A stretch of DNA of 64,000 nucleotides from the NCBI GenBank assembly GCA_018398815.1, contig CM031611.1, positions 48,900,263 through 48,964,262 on the forward strand, given 5' to 3'. Shown in pieces: positions 44,564 to 59,369 of the stretch; positions within the stretch are counted from its first letter, which is position 1; each line of letters opens with the position of its first letter. This DNA is from Conus ventricosus. Taxonomy: Eukaryota > Mollusca > Gastropoda > Neogastropoda > Conidae. The position numbers and the translations under genes are program-made. Under the pieces are notes generated by a model. It searched no databases, was not told where the DNA came from, and worked only from the letters and a program-made list of their open reading frames with translations.

Positions 44564-47500
44564 ATGTGTGTTTTAAGAGGGGTGGGGAGGTCACGCAACA
44601 TCACTTGGTTGTTCTTCCATAAAGGATGGGATCAGATTTGATTTACATGTAAGTTTTTGTTTCTGTTTGTATGTTTATTTCTTAAATGTAAGGACTTACA
44701 TCTTGGACCTTGCTTAAAATCTAATCAAAGGGCTTGGAGGGGTGATGGGGTCTGCTCAGATATTGGCTCTGGGGAGAAAATCTGTTCTGACCCAACTTGA
44801 TCATGCAAAAATTGATCCCGTGTTCCACTGATCTTTGTCTGCTAAGCCAACTCTTGGTTTTCAATCTCTTTCTATGCCTGAACTTTTTTTCAATGCCACA
44901 TGGAAGCTTTTTGCTGTCTGTGTTAACTGTAGTTTCATTTTTGAGCAATGTTTTGTATTTATTCCGTCTCTTTTCTTCTGCTGAATCAATATTTCTCAGC
45001 GTTTTTGTCTTACTCTTGATTTCTGTCTTGTACGGTTTGGCATAATCTTCTTCGCATTGTATCTGGCAAATGTGTCTCATCTTTCCCTTTTAACATTTGA
45101 TCACTGTATCTTTGATATTATTTTATTCTGTCATTGATTATCCTCTTTTGTGTCAATATGATTATTTGTTTACATACATATTCTTTTTGTATTTCTTATT
45201 GAAAACAATCTTAAATGTGTAAGGTTCTTTATATGTTTGTTATCCCTTATGTAAAACTATTTTTAGGATCTTTATATCTTGCTGTGTAGCATTCCTCTGT
45301 CTTATTCTTGTTCTCAGGTCTGATGTCTCCAGCTGTCTGATTCTTATCCAGTCAGGATTTTTTTTTTCTTTTTTTTTTTTTCCAGTCTCAACTCGCTTCC
45401 CCCTTTATGTTGCTTTTATGTCATCACTTTAGATCTCTCCATAACAAGTTTTTTTTTTATAATTGTCTTTCTCTGTCTGCCTCTGTCAATTGAAGTCTTT
45501 TAATGGCTTAGCCATTTTTTGTGTTTGTCCGCTGCCTGGTGTGTGTCGCTTAAAGTTTGTCATCTTTTTTCATGGTGTCTTGTCCTGCTGTATGATCATT
45601 GTTGGGTTTGGACATTTACTGTGCTTGTTATGCCACTTGAACAGACAACGAAGGTTGGTCCTAGGCTGACACTGCATTCCATTTTTCTTTTCTCCTTCCA
45701 AAGACTTGTATGTTTGGTGGAATGTTGTTCATGGCTTACTCATTTCTCTTATAGGCAAATAATGAGCTTTATATGTGTCGGTTTTTGTGTATGGTGCGTG
45801 TGCATATTTGCCAGATGTTCTGTTTATCATGCTCTTCATTAAAAAGAATGATCTGCCTGTGCAAACTCCATGATTACCAGGGCATTGTGTGTTCCGGGTT
45901 CATGACAAATACCTTAACTTCCATGTGTCAAATATTCTGAAAAGTAAAGGAGATGAGACTTGTAGGATTGATGATCTGGTCACCAGGTAAACCCAACTGG
46001 GAACTTTTGGGACACATACGCATCATATTAAGCAAGTCTGTGGTGATACAGAGAATCACAGAGGTTTCCATTGTTGGCAAACTTGCACAGTCGCTTGTGT
46101 AGTCCCCATTGTGTGAAAGAAGTCCGACATTTTTGGTTTATGTTATTGTGTCTCCAAGTTTTTCATTCACTACTGCATGCGTGTGTGTGTGTGCATTAGG
46201 TCGTATTCGGGACTTTCATTTCAGCATTTTGACAGTGGCACTGAAGTGAACCTACTCTGTATGTGTTGAGTTTTGGACAAGTTAAAATTCTACTCCCCCA
46301 ACCAGTCCCAGGAAGATAACTCAAATGTGAGAAAACTGTCAGTCTGGTTGATGAAGAATGTATGCAGTGAAAGATAGGAGCCTGGGGTGCATTGTGTTCT
46401 GCCGTATTGCCCTTTTCAGTCATTTCAGAATCGTTTGGTTATTACTCTGGAGCTTCAGCAGTTCGGACAGTAGGTGGTATAGTGAAGAAAAAGCACAAAC
46501 ATTGCACTGTATGTACATGTGGTGTGTTTTTTCTCGAGAGAAGCGTTTGTGAAGTGTCCACTGTTGCTTTGAAGTATCTTGTCATTCAGTGAGATGAATT
46601 ACGATATTTTTGTCTGTCGTCATACATAGTATAGCTTTGTCATTGGTATTTGCGTGTGTGTGTGAACGTGTGTGGGGTGCAGTGTTTTAAAATCAACTGT
46701 CCACTGTGTTAGTGTAGTACACCTTTCCTGTCGCGCAATGTTGTGTTCATGGAAGGATTGCCGAGTCAAAGATTATTGATAGTTTTTATGCGGATGTTTA
46801 ATTTTGTTAGCTGTTTATGAGGTTGTGGAAAACCGCCTGTGCCTGTTAGCCCTGCTCAAGTGCTAGACAGTGATAGTTCTTTTATGCATCCAGCTCTACT
46901 ATCATGTTTTCTGAGAGTACTGTCCTCTTTCCAATGCATATGATTTCTCTGTTTCATAATTTACAAATGCTGTGGAACATCTGTTGATCAGTTTCTTTTA
47001 GAAATCCTTCCAAATTTGATGCTTGGAGAAGGTTAGTCTAGAATAACAAAATTTGACTAAACAACGTTATTAGTCATTGGAACGACTTGATTGTTTTACA
47101 TGGTAATGCATGGGAAATGGAAAACATCTGATTCACAGAAATGGATGTGAAAGGAAGATATACTTTATGATGAATCATAGAAGATGAAACGGGTTTAGAT
47201 CAAAGGGTAGGACATGAAATTATATACTAAAAGAGCATAAACACCTACGAATGCTTCCTAAATGCATAACTGAAATATAATTGAAAGAAAGAGAGAAATG
47301 GTGCTTATTCTAGATATTGGTTGTGCCAGTCGTCATCGTACTTGTGATTGGGTAATTACAACTGATTCCACCCAACCATTTAGACATTGATAAAGCAACG
47401 CAAAAAAAATTATCCCAAAACATGCCTACATGTTAACCACTCTCATCGACTGATGTTCTGACGGAACACCTCATCATCTGACATCTTTTACTTCATGGTC

Positions 47501-50500
47501 GGTTTTGTTTCAATATGGATATGAACATGAGTCAGATATCAACGAACAACACTGCCATCAATGCTCATAAATGATGAAGAAGATTTACTGTTTTTATCTT
47601 CTGGCAAGCTGAGGGTGTTTCACGTTCTTCAAGATCACAAAGAACACGATGAGTGAATGAGCATGCAAAAGACATAGTTAGTCGAGAAAAGGTGCTTGCA
47701 CCCCGAGACTACTCCACATGGATATCGCAACTCCATACGTTCCAGAAAAGGCACATACTGAAGCATAAACACTAACAAATGTGTACATGTGCATGAAAGG
47801 GAAAAATTCAAGAACAGGAGATAAATCTTTCACTTTAAATGACATTCCCAGTTGAATGAAAATATGGCATCGACATTTTTTGCGCTTCAATAATCTGTTA
47901 GTCTTACAGAGAACTGAAAACCAAATCACCAGTAAAAGCGAACCCTGTTAAAAACACTTTGAAATGAATTAAAGGTCCACCCCGACTTGTCACGTTCTGT
48001 GGACAGACAAGCAGATAAGACGGGTAAGTACACTGCTCTGTGATGCATGACATGCATGTAGGGTTATATCAAAATGAAAAAGAAGTACCACTCAGCTTCC
48101 TTTTCCCACAAACAATGGAATTCCAGACAGCAAATTAATCTGCAAATAAAGCTCAGGTTTTTCAACTGCATTTGCTTTGAAGATGGATGGGGGCATTGAA
48201 AATGCTTTTGGTTTGCAACATTGTGTTCACACGATCGATGTCTTGGTGGGAGATAAAGAGATGTTGCTATGCTTTCACTGTTGCGGAAAATGCGCTTTTT
48301 TTTCCTGGACAAAGATTCTTTTGCAAAGAGCGATATTTTTGTAGATTTCCTTTTGTTTATTTTCCTATTTTTTTTACATTAATAGTACGTGCCTCGGCAA
48401 GCTTGCAGCTTTTATTCTCTTATGTTTGTGTTCTTGTTTCATCAGTAATAATTGTCTCTTCGAGAAAATGTCTGAAGATGTTCACACAATCTCATTTACT
48501 GGTCACTCATTGATTTTATTCATTTACTTTCCAATTTTCTGATCACTGATTAAAATCTGTGAAAGTTACGTGCTTATGTACACTTTTTTTATTGTGCACA
48601 AAATACGGCATTACATTAATCAGCAGAACCATTCTGGATTTGATTAAAAACCTGTATCAAGTTTCATACATAATGAAAAAAAATGATTGTCTTTTCATCT
48701 GTCATCTTGATTTGTGATAATCCAGTTTTCTTCCCAGTCATGATCAAGTATGCAGAAAACTATGCAATTATAAATACATGACGTTTGCTGAAGATTCAGA
48801 AGTTAATTGTTGGTGATGTGACATCATAAGGGGGATGTCATTAAACAGCAGGACGGTATACCTTTCTCTTTACTCCGTCATCGTGCAGACGTAATTTCTG
48901 TTTCTTGGGTCGTGTCAGTATTGCCATCAAGACATGTTTGTCCTTTAAATATAGTAATTGCCTGCTGAAGTTAAACATGATGATTAAATGAGCTAATGAC
49001 TACATGTAAAAAAAAAGAAAGAAAAAAAAGATATCCAATGATTGTGTTCTGAAATGTGTTTTTGAGTGTTTTCCTTATCAGTTGCATTTGTTTGTATATG
49101 ATATCGAAATTAGAAGGTAAGTGTGTATGTACAGGAAAGGCGAGGAAGGGATATATGTGTTGCAGAATAAATGAATCTGTTTCTATGTAAAAAATACTTT
49201 AAGGTTGAAGCTTTCTTTCTTAGGTTTAAGAATCATCATGTAATTAAATATTACGTTTGGAATGAAAAATATGGTCATATTTGTGGCTTCTGAAAAAAAC
49301 GTTTCCCGATGGTATGTGCAAATATCGTTTTCTCTGTGTGTGTGTGCATGTGTGTGTGAATTTTAACTCTTTGCAAGTTTAAAAGCCATGTGAAGAGCAG
49401 TTTGCGATTGTCATAATGAGGCAGTCTATGTCCCGCACATTCCTGGCATTATCAGAGATTACCTGCACTGGTGGGGGCTGATCACATATTACAAGAAGAT
49501 TTGATAGATTGAATCGTTGCGAAGAGAAATTCAGTGGTTTTATGTCCGAAAGCCTGTCTTTAAAAAGAATGTACAAACTGAATCAACTTTGAGCCTCTTC
49601 CTCCATGAATCCTAAGAGGTCCATATTTTTGTCAATTACCAGATTCACAATTGCTACAATTGGTAGAAAAAAAAGAGTATTTATTTGATCACATGTTCTG
49701 GTTAAGCTCTGGTCGGAGGGTGCTCGATACTGACAGCTTCTGATCTTGTGTATTCATTTTATAGTACCTGTCTTTTGTTACAGAGCACATTGTAGAGTGA
49801 GCATAAGTCAGTGTGTATGGTTGAGAACTCAGATAGAAAGGTCAAGTCATAACTGGCACAAGATATGTATGTGTATATATTTGTTATGCGTACTTTCGGC
49901 TTTAAGACCTAAAAGTGGCAATGCTGTATGTATATATAGTTGAAGTTAACATCCAGGCTCGTACTTTTTGTGGAGTCGACCGGCTTTTATGAAAGCCTAT
50001 GTGTCTGACTGCTTTTTTAAGAGGTGGAGTTCAGAACTGTGGGTGATTGACAAGAGGTTCATTTTGACTTGAACAAAACAAAGTTTGCCAAACTGACTTA
50101 CCATACGTGTTAGGTAATGTTCTCACTTCATTTGTAAATCATCTTAGTTTAGCTCGTGTGTGTGTGTGTGTGTGTGTGTGTGCTCCGTGTTGCCAGGTTA
50201 AATGTTAAAAGTTAGTGCGAATGGAGAAAGGGATAGTGTGTATTATGGGAAATGAGGGTGGGGAGGAGAGGTGGTGGTTGCAGGGTGATGGAAGAAATGG
50301 GGAGTCTGTTCTTGTTGACATTCCAGTAATTGTTAGTCAGAAAGTGATGATGTCATGATGTCCTTTTTGTTGTCATGAAATTGAACGTGTTCTAATTTAC
50401 ACTGATTTGGCTTAATTTATTGATTGATGTTAATAGCAGTGTGTCAAAAGTTCATCATTCTTAGGTGTACACATTGTTGTTTTCTGGTTTGTTTGTTTGT

Positions 50501-53024
50501 TTTGTAATCCTCCTTTCAGCCAAAGCTTTTAGATCAATTTTTTTTTGTTTGGAATGTGTTTTTCAAATCGTTTTGTAGAAGGACTGTGGATGGAAGCATT
50601 CCATGTATAAACTAATTGCTACTTTAAATGTGATGGTTGTGGCCATTGACGTCCCTTTTTTTTTTAACCAGACCTGTAGATCGAGACTGAAGTCGAGACA
50701 AGATCTGCTAAACTAATCATCACCTAATATTTTGAAAAGGGGGTGGGGTGGGGGTGGGGGTGGGGGTGGGGGAATCCAGAAAGAAAATCTTCAGCCATAT
50801 CTTGATAGTAACCCTGTTATGGTCAGAAGTTGAACAGCTCCTTGGGTGTAACCAGCTGGCGGAATGACGTACGACCTACAGAGAGTCATGAATTGATTGA
50901 ACTGTAGCAGAGGTGTATAAGCAGCTGGCAAAAAGAACTTTGACATACAGTGTGTCATAAATTGATTGACCTTTATTACAGCTACTGTGTCTAGCAAAAT
51001 AAAGTATATCATTGAACAGATGAATGCAAACAGGCAAAGAAGGAAGAGTGTAAATGTTACTGCGTGTCTGTTGATCTAGCTTATAGCGTTTTGTTATATA
51101 TTCTCTGTGTCAGTCAATGAATCGGAGGATGTTTATGTAATGATTTCTGTTTTCTTGGTTAATTCAAGTTTTAGTAACCTAAATGCAAACTAATATGGTA
51201 ATGAAAACTTAAAACATATGTATACAGGATTCTCCCCCCCCCCCCCCCCCCCCCCCCCCAAAGGCATTCAGTATTGAGATCTTGGCTTTTATGAACCATA
51301 ATCATTGACTAATAATTGAATATAAGTACCCGAGACATTTACATGATTGAAAGCCCTATGAAGCAAGGTTTCAGAATCTACATTTACTTTCTGTTTGTTT
51401 TTTTGTAGTCTTGCCAATATTATAGAATATGGAAGAAGATTGGGGGTGGGTGGGGGTGGGTGGGGTGAAAGAATTAAAAACTGGGCTGATGTTGAAGGCA
51501 TTGGGAAGCTGAAAAAGCATTGCCAAATTGAAAAACATTGCCAATATTTTAAGAAGTGTAGCTTCACTTTGAATCTGTTTATTTCAGTGTCATTGTAGTG
51601 CTGTTCATTTGCTTGCAATTTCGTTAACGGTTTCATGTAACTGTGATGTGGAGTTTTTTTTTCTTCATAATCTTCATAATATTTACTGTTTGTTGTTTAA
51701 CGTTAAATCAGTGTTTGTCGTACTAAAGTGTTGTTATGTTTTTAGTGATATAAACTGGTTTTCTTGTTGATTTTGTTCAGGTATTAGAAAAGCATGTGAT
51801 CAGAATGGTCTGGGACCTAATGTAGTTTTGTTATATTTTGTGTAGTATGTTTTGTGGTGTTAACATGGATCTGTCTTTTCAGTATTTTATAATATACATT
51901 TAGTGTTATAATTTTCAGTGATAAATCATGTACCAGAAAATTTATGTATGTGTACCTGTACTTGCTTCATATTCTTCTGAATCAGCCTCTGCTCATATTT
52001 CTCCGGTTGATAATATCTATAGAGGTATAAAAAGAAAAAGCAGAAACTGCGAAGAATGGTTTTATGTCTGATTGAAAAAAGACAACTTGGAATATTCTGT
52101 TCTGATCTATTCTGTTCAGAGAATGAGCATTTGCACTCCGTTTTCTGGTCTTGAATATTTAAATCTTAAAATGGCATCTTCACCTTCGCATACCACACTT
52201 TAAATAGAAAGCTTAGAAAGGAAGTGATTTGTAAGTCACATTCATTGAATGTAATATTTCTTCCATGTATGTACAAACAACCTATGAATATATAAATCGG
52301 TGATAACAATAACATTAATTTGTGTGTGAGTGTGTGTGCATGTTTATGTGCACATGTTTTAAACAGTTAACCCACTTGATGGTACCGATGAGCTGGCTCA
52401 CCGATGAATGTCTACTACCTCGTTATAATCAGAATAAGTAGCAAGTCAGTCTGATTTGCACCATTCGTATACTGACATTTCTTTTACTAAGCCAGTTACA
52501 CTTTGAATTTTTGTGTAATGTACATTTCATAAAGTTATCTTTAATCCATCACATACAAAACACTTAAATGTACAGAAAGCACTTATACTTCTACTAAACC
52601 AGTTGAAAATTTTATTTTCTAAGCAATCGGATGTTAAAAGCACATATGTAAAGAAAGCATTTGTACATAAATATGAAAGTACTAACTGGGGGTGATGAAA
52701 GCATTGGCCGGATAGCCAAATGCCATCAGAAAGTTGGTCACGTTAGCCATGTTTTCTGTAAGACATCCTGGATGATGATTTTTTTTCACCCCTTCCTTGA
52801 CACCAACTACACAGTAAGCCCCCAACCCTCCGAAGCAAGATCAAAGGGATCTCTACTCCCTCTCTGACAGTCGGCCGCATCAGACAAAAAGAGTATTTTG
52901 TGCCCATTCATTATGGAGTGCTAAATGTTGTCTGGTTCATTCCATAAATTTAGGCAGTCGAGGGATGTCACTCGGGAGAAAAAATCAAGTATGAAGTTCT
53001 TGAATGTTGGCCTCTGTGTGTGTG

Positions 53025-53055
<31 letters not shown>

Positions 53056-54643
53056 GGGGGGGTGCTTCTTGTACTGCAGTCTGTAAATCAAACTTTGGCT
53101 AAAATCTTTTCTAATGAGCTAGACAGGTTGACTACTGGAAAGGCAGCATTTCATCAGCCCTGCTAATTATGTAATCAGTAGATCAGAAAATGCACAGACA
53201 TGTAAGTATAAACAGAGTAAGGGAAAAACCTGCTGAATCATGATGCAAATAGCAATGACTGAGTATAGTAGATATAATGCTATGCCAACGAGTAGGAATG
53301 CTTGGAAACGTGAACAAAACTGACTTTATATAGTCAATGTAGTTTGAATATCAAACGGCAAATGTACAGGAATATCTGCCTGTTTCTCAATGTTGAGATA
53401 GGTAGATAGATGGACAGATAGATACATACATAGAAATAATGTGTGGAGACGTAGGTAGATAGATGGACAGATAGATAGATACATAGAAATAATGTGTGGA
53501 GACTGTAGGTCTGCTTTTTGGGTCATATGTCTTAGGAAAGTGGGCGATTATCATTTCCCTGTTGACAGAGGAAAATACAGTCAGAAATACAAATCAAGTA
53601 ATGCCATTTTATTTTGATTGTCCAGAAGAGAGAGAGGGATCGATTGTGGGCTGTAAAGTTTACTTTGTGCCTTTCTAAATCATAAAGCTTTCATGTGTTG
53701 GTGTCAAGATTTGTCAGAGTTTGAACAGAATGTCATGAAAAATGTGAAGAAAATGCAGTAGAGGATTGAAAAAAAGATACAGATGATAAAAAAAACAAAA
53801 ACAAACGAAAAACGATCCATCCATCCTCTCTCCTCTGGCCCTCCCATCAACTCTCAGTTTCCCATCACCTCATTTGTAAACTTGTTTTGAAATTTTGATT
53901 ATTGATTTATTCAGATTTCTTACTCTACATTACAAATACAATTGTGTGGTGGTTGTTTAACGCTGTCCTGCCATTTGCCTTCAGCTTATAATCTACATTA
54001 CCTACCATGTATAGTGGAACCTCACAATTATGATCACCAGTAACCTTTGAAACTGGGTCCTTTTAAGGGTTGGACTGAACCGGGGGCTCTTTCAGTACAA
54101 GTGATATCCATACTTTCTTTCAGTTCTGTACTGGATGCTTCCTATTTTATGTCACTCCCTGATGGCCATTTTTTTCTCTCCAGTGTCTTTCTGGCCCATT
54201 CTTTTGTCTTTGTGAAGGAAACTCTCTTACACCTTTTTATCTGTTCTTTTTTTTTTCTCTCTTTGATTTAGCAAATAGGTAGTAAGACAAAGCACACTGT
54301 ACAAAGCGGACTTTAGCTATCCATTCTCTGTGGTCATCTACCTGAAGGATTGACCCAGAGATGTAGAAAAGGAGCAGAAGATTTGAAAACTTCTCATCTT
54401 GGGTGCGCATTGCGTATATCGATGAAGATACCTGAACTTCAGGAGATTCAGTTGTTAACTTTTCAGCTGTTTGATAACAAAGGAAACAGTTCTTCCAGTT
54501 AGTGTACTCTGCTGGTTTTATGAAATTCACCTGCTCTGAAGGTTGAAGCATGAACATAATTTGGCTCTCTGGTCACTGATGACATATTCTGCTGAGTGAC
54601 GCCATGAAGGATTGACTTTGAGTTGCAGACAAGGAAAAATTAC
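43806..54643. other. Gene-poor AT-rich region
   Basis: I see no exon, RNA gene or complete transposon. Simple repeats: (GT)n at 44520-44563 and 50157-50182, C26 at 51234-51259, G24 at 53039-53062, and a 62-bp duplication with GATAGATGGACAGATAGATA at about 53397-53515. It may include distal 3' UTR. Confidence 0.5.
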
Positions 54644-54983
54644 TTGGTCACAAGTTGTTGTTGTTGTTGTTGTCGTACCCTGGCTAAAAGACTCCAGGGA
54701 TCATCCGAACAGCCGAAGCATTTGCACACTATGGCACAAATGCATCAGCTGGGGATGAGAACATTACGTGTGTGACCGTTTTTGATTACCCCGCCACATG
54801 GGCAGCCACACTCCGACTTCGGGGGATTTGGGAGACTGATAATGTTATGCTAGGAGCTTGTCACGACTGAAGACAATCCCCACATAACTATGCAGAGCAT
54901 AACAACATTTTGATGTAGCCTTGGTGTTCTGGCCTATGTCAATTGGTCTGACACAGCCTTAAGCCAAGGCGTTGGTCACAAGT
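54644..54983 (-). mobile_element. 0.31-kb short retroposon, copy 3
   Basis: Element 54656-54971, nearly identical to the copies at 36923 and 39214. The perfect target duplication TTGGTCACAAGT is at 54644-54655 and 54972-54983. Confidence 0.93.
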
Positions 54984-57900
54984 GAATGAAGGATGAGCTG
55001 GGGGAAAAAGGCTTTCAGTTCATTTTTGACAAAATTTATACATACTACGCAAACACATGAGTTTTATCTTATGACTTAAATACCAGCTTGATGTCATTTA
55101 TCTGTGTCAGCACATTGCCCATAGAGCCTTTTACATGTTTGAATATTTTGTTCTTTTGAAATAGATATTTTTAAACACTTTTTTTATACCAACTGGGATT
55201 GAAGAATTAAGCGTTATAGTGGGCATTGTAATCTCAGCCTAAACTTCTCTGGCTCCAGGATACCGTGTCTTGAATTGATGAGTATGTATACAGAATGTTT
55301 TCATGGGTTTTTTCTTCTTCAGAATGGGAGGTTTTTTACCTTTGTGTTGACAGTCCTGAAAAAGGCCCTCATGGTCGGCTGGCAATGATTATTGGTTTAA
55401 ACTTTGGGGAGTTTTTGTTGGGCGGTGAATTTGATATAGAAAAAGGTGATGGTGTTCTTGTAAAAACACATCTAAGATAAGTGCATTTTTTCATCAGGTC
55501 AGTTTGGCATAGGCAAAGACAAAAGTACTGCGCTTAAAGCAATTAATTTAGAGTACCTGTATAGTGTCTACCCTCAGTTAGATTCTAAGCGCTTTGCAGT
55601 CTACGTTCTCGTTTACACAGTGATCTGCCCACCTGAGTTACTGGGGGGAAAAGTGAAAGATCCCCAATACCGAACAGCCCAACGAGGATCCAAATTCACA
55701 GCCCAGGATCACAAGTCTGGCTCTCTACTTACTGAGCTATTCTGGCCCCAAATCTCTCATTGGTGGAAGTGTGTTTTGGAAAATCAGTTTAGTACAGACA
55801 AGATGCACGACAAAAATTTTCCACAAAAGTTAGTCTTGAAAAGGAAGGGATCATTATTGGGAGGTTTCACTGTTTCACTTGGTTAGTCCTGTTCCATTTT
55901 TACTGTATGATGTATCTGATGATATGTAACATGTGTGTAATACTTGCCAGCAGAATTTTTGAGGTGGATCAGAATCTGCGCATTTATTATGGTGATATAC
56001 ATCGAGAGGTGATTTGTTCTGTCCTGTGTGTAAACATGTATTGATTGGCATAATCTGTTTTTCACTGTGCTCACAATCCACTTCTATTGGTGTACAGGAT
56101 GTGATCCATTCTTTGATGTTAACTAGTTGATTTGATCATTGCTTATCTGTATTGTAGATTTGTATCATTAGGTTCATATTTAGCAGTTCTTCATTTTAAG
56201 TGTAATACATATATGTTAAATGTAATCCAACCCCACTCTTAGTGCCTCAGATCAGTATCATGTCTGACTGGGTTGTAACGGATAACTTAAATAATACAGC
56301 AGCATGGGTAAAGTACATCTGATTGAACACATCTTACTGGTTTCAAAATTTAGTGTGACATTGGGTTTTTTTCTATGTAAAAGATACTTCAACTTTAGCA
56401 TTATCACTTTGGAAGTAAACACTTTAGGTAGATGGGAACAGTTTTTATGACAAGTTTGTGCATGTATCCAGTTTTCAGTAAATAGTAAGGAAGTCAACAT
56501 ACAATTATCTTTCTTTTCATCTTGTCTTGATATCACCGTCACTTGCCGTCCTGCTTTCAATGTATCTTTTTGCAAAATTTTCAGCAATGAATAAAACTGA
56601 ATACTTGTCCAGAATTTACGAAGTGCTCAAATGGCCAAGGTTCACTTTGCCTTTTTCTTTGCTTTTTTATTTTCAGAGTGGTTATGACACTCTGTGTAAT
56701 GTTCGAATTGAACAACAGTCAGTGTTGCACAGTGTATCTGAACCATAGTGAACCCACTCACAAACCGTTGGGGGAAAGAACACAGGCAAGGACTGTGTGC
56801 ACTGTATACAGCTTTCTCCTTTGAGAGATGTTTGTAAAGATTGTCTTGAAAGGTTTTGTCATTTCAAGCTGTATGTCCTGCATCTGAAAAACTCTGGCAG
56901 TGTTGGTTCATCAAGAAAGATTTTATATGTATCATTTCTAGTTGATATGCCATTGTCAATGAGGGGGGTTTGTACTGACTTTACTCAGTTTATCGCAAAT
57001 TAACAAGCTGACATAGGTTTTCCAGCTCAGATAATTGGCATGCTTGTGAGAAATATATAGAAATATAACTATATGAGAAAACATAAACATATGAGAAATA
57101 TATAGAAACATAAGTCTGTATTGTTCTGAAGTGTGTATCGTTCTGAAGTTGATATGAAAAGCACCATTAATTATTTTTGCTCCAGGTTGGGTTATTTTGA
57201 AAGTTTCAGTGACATGTCTGAAGAAGTATGAGACTGCCAGACCGTTACCTGAGCTGGAAAACATATGTTTGTGTGTTAATTTGAGATAAATTGAGAGACA
57301 AGCAGTTGTGTATGAATTATATCCCGCTCTGTGCTTGAAGTAGAACCTGATATGTCAAATGTCTTTTTTGCAGCACAAAGTTGTTAGTTACTTTTTGTAG
57401 TTGTGTGCACAGTGTTCTACTCTTTTTTTTATTTTATTTTTTATATAGCATGTTTAGAAAGTAAAAAAAAATGTCTGCACGTAGTTACAAAGATCAGGTA
57501 CAGCTGACTGTTCATTATATGCTCCTTTATATGGAAATTCAGTTGGATAGAAGTGTAAATTAAGTCATTTTTGAAAAAGCTGATGTATAGGCTAATAAAT
57601 AACGGTATTTATCAAACTTTGTTTTGACAGGTTCAGATCAACAGACATGCCTTTAAGTTCAGAAATTCACAATAGTTATTAATGAAAAAGTAAGAGGGGC
57701 AAGGTGCAGATCTTTTCCGATGGTTTAGATTTTTTCCCCCATATGTAAGAATAATGTCAGTATTCAACAGTTCATGTCCATGAATATTTCTAAGTAATCT
57801 AGATGTTTTGGGTGTTTTTTCCCCCTTGTCTTTGTAGTCCTTCATTTTCTTTTTCTTTGTAGTCCTCTGTCTCGCTGCTGGTCGCTGAAACTGTATGCAA

Positions 57901-58078
57901 TATGAACATAAAAATCTGGAGTCGTTCATCACTCTGCTCATTGATTTGTCTGTCAAGAGCTGCAACTGCATTTGTGAAAGAGTTTCTTACATACTTTGCT
58001 GCATTGTCTGTGGCACCCATGTAAACATGAATGTATATTCATTACAAAATACATATGAACATGTATGTGTTTGTGTTT

Positions 58079-58126
<48 letters not shown>

Positions 58127-58379
58127 TGTGTTATGATGGAAGTGGAGGGGGAGGAAGGGGGGACGGAGTCGGGGGGGACAACCTCTCTCTCTTTCTCCGT
58201 CTCTGTCCCTTTCTCTCTCTCTGTTGATTGAGACCACTGCACAACAAAAAGATGCAAGGATGGTATTGGAGGATAAAAGGGGGTGGATGGCAGAGGGATG
58301 CAAAAAGGAGCAGCGGTTGAAGAGCCCTCCACCCCCCCTCCCAAGAAAGATCTGATTGCAGGGTGACTTCCTCCCTCCC
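54984..58379. other. Intergenic sequence, nothing recognised
   Basis: AT-rich, without supported genes. The main simple repeat is (GA)n at 58082-58122. Confidence 0.5.
58082..58122. repeat. (GA)n microsatellite
   Basis: About 40 bp of GA repeats. Confidence 0.95.
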
Positions 58380-58395
58380 TCCCACACCCATCCCT

Positions 58396-58845
58396 CTAAC
58401 AGGACACATGGCCTAAGGCATGGTCATGGAGAACCCAGCAGGGTTGCATATTCAGTGGTTTCCTAGAGCAGGACGGGTAGAATAACAAAAAGATGAAATT
58501 CCTGGTCCCACTTACTCTCCCAAATCTCAAACTTGCTGAGGTCCTCCTGGAATTGGCTAGGGTCTTTAGAGCAGGTGACAAAAGTGGTAGATCACAGTAT
58601 CATAAGCGAAAAATCTGGATGGCAAGGAAATGTTATGACATGGCATTTATATAGACCAGGAGGAGGCAAGGTCCAAGCATGGATCCTTTTGGGATGCCAG
58701 GCTTCACACTGACAGACAGATTGAGAACAGTCGACCACTGCAACACGTTTCTGGACACTAGAGAAATATGCAAATTGACGCAGACTTTGAAGTGGCTGAG
58801 GGAGTACTCGTCATCATCATCCAGTTGAATGGCCTCAATCATCAT
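58396..58845 (-). pseudogene. LINE reverse-transcriptase fragment
   Basis: On the - strand, SVKPGIPKGSMLGPCLLLVY (RT motif B, normally GVPQGSVLGP) is at about 58640-58720, followed further on by a KFEIWESKWDQEFH-like stretch in another frame. It is short and broken; clade not resolved (Jockey/CR1-like). Confidence 0.6.
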
Positions 58846-59073
58846 GTTGATTTTTCTGCCATTGTAGAACTTTTTTGATGATTGCAGAGTGAGAAAAAAG
58901 AATTGTGGATAGAAAGTGAAAGACCTAGATAGTGAGAATAAGACCTAACCCTAACTCCTAAATACTAAGTGGGTTTACCTGGCAGACTACTACATCTTCG
59001 CTTTTTTTGGGGGGGTGGGGGGGGGGGATTTGGGGGGCAAGAGTGGGGAGGGGGGCCAACCTACCTAACTAAA

Positions 59074-59260
59074 CTAACTACTGGACTTGAAGGTGTCCAG
59101 AGTGTCGGCTGCCACGGTAGTACTAGGCAGCTCGTTCCATTCCTGGATGGTGTTCGGAAGGAAAGAATATCGTCTGTAGTCTGTCCTGCACTGCATCTGA
59201 ACAAGTTGTTGAGGGTGGCAACGTCGTCTTCGTGAGGGGGCATAGTTGATCTTCACAGAA
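59074..59260 (-). pseudogene. LINE C-terminal fragment
   Basis: RRYSFLPNTIQEWNELPS and AADTLDTFKSS are the common C-terminal end of many Jockey/CR1-type LINE proteins. It could be the end of the LINE whose upstream part is at 61080-61250. Confidence 0.65.
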
Positions 59261-59369
59261 TCACAGAAATGTATGGCTATAGGCTGATAGCCTTTTGCCC
59301 TCATAATCAGTATCCGTTTATGTGCTTTTGGATCACTTTCTCGTGAAAGTCCCAATGGCTTATGTCAGG

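Noticed and set aside
43806..57000. Small frames of 60-115 codons in the 3' intergenic region
   Set aside because: No codon bias, domains, splice sites or conservation between copies can be seen; frequency is as expected by chance.
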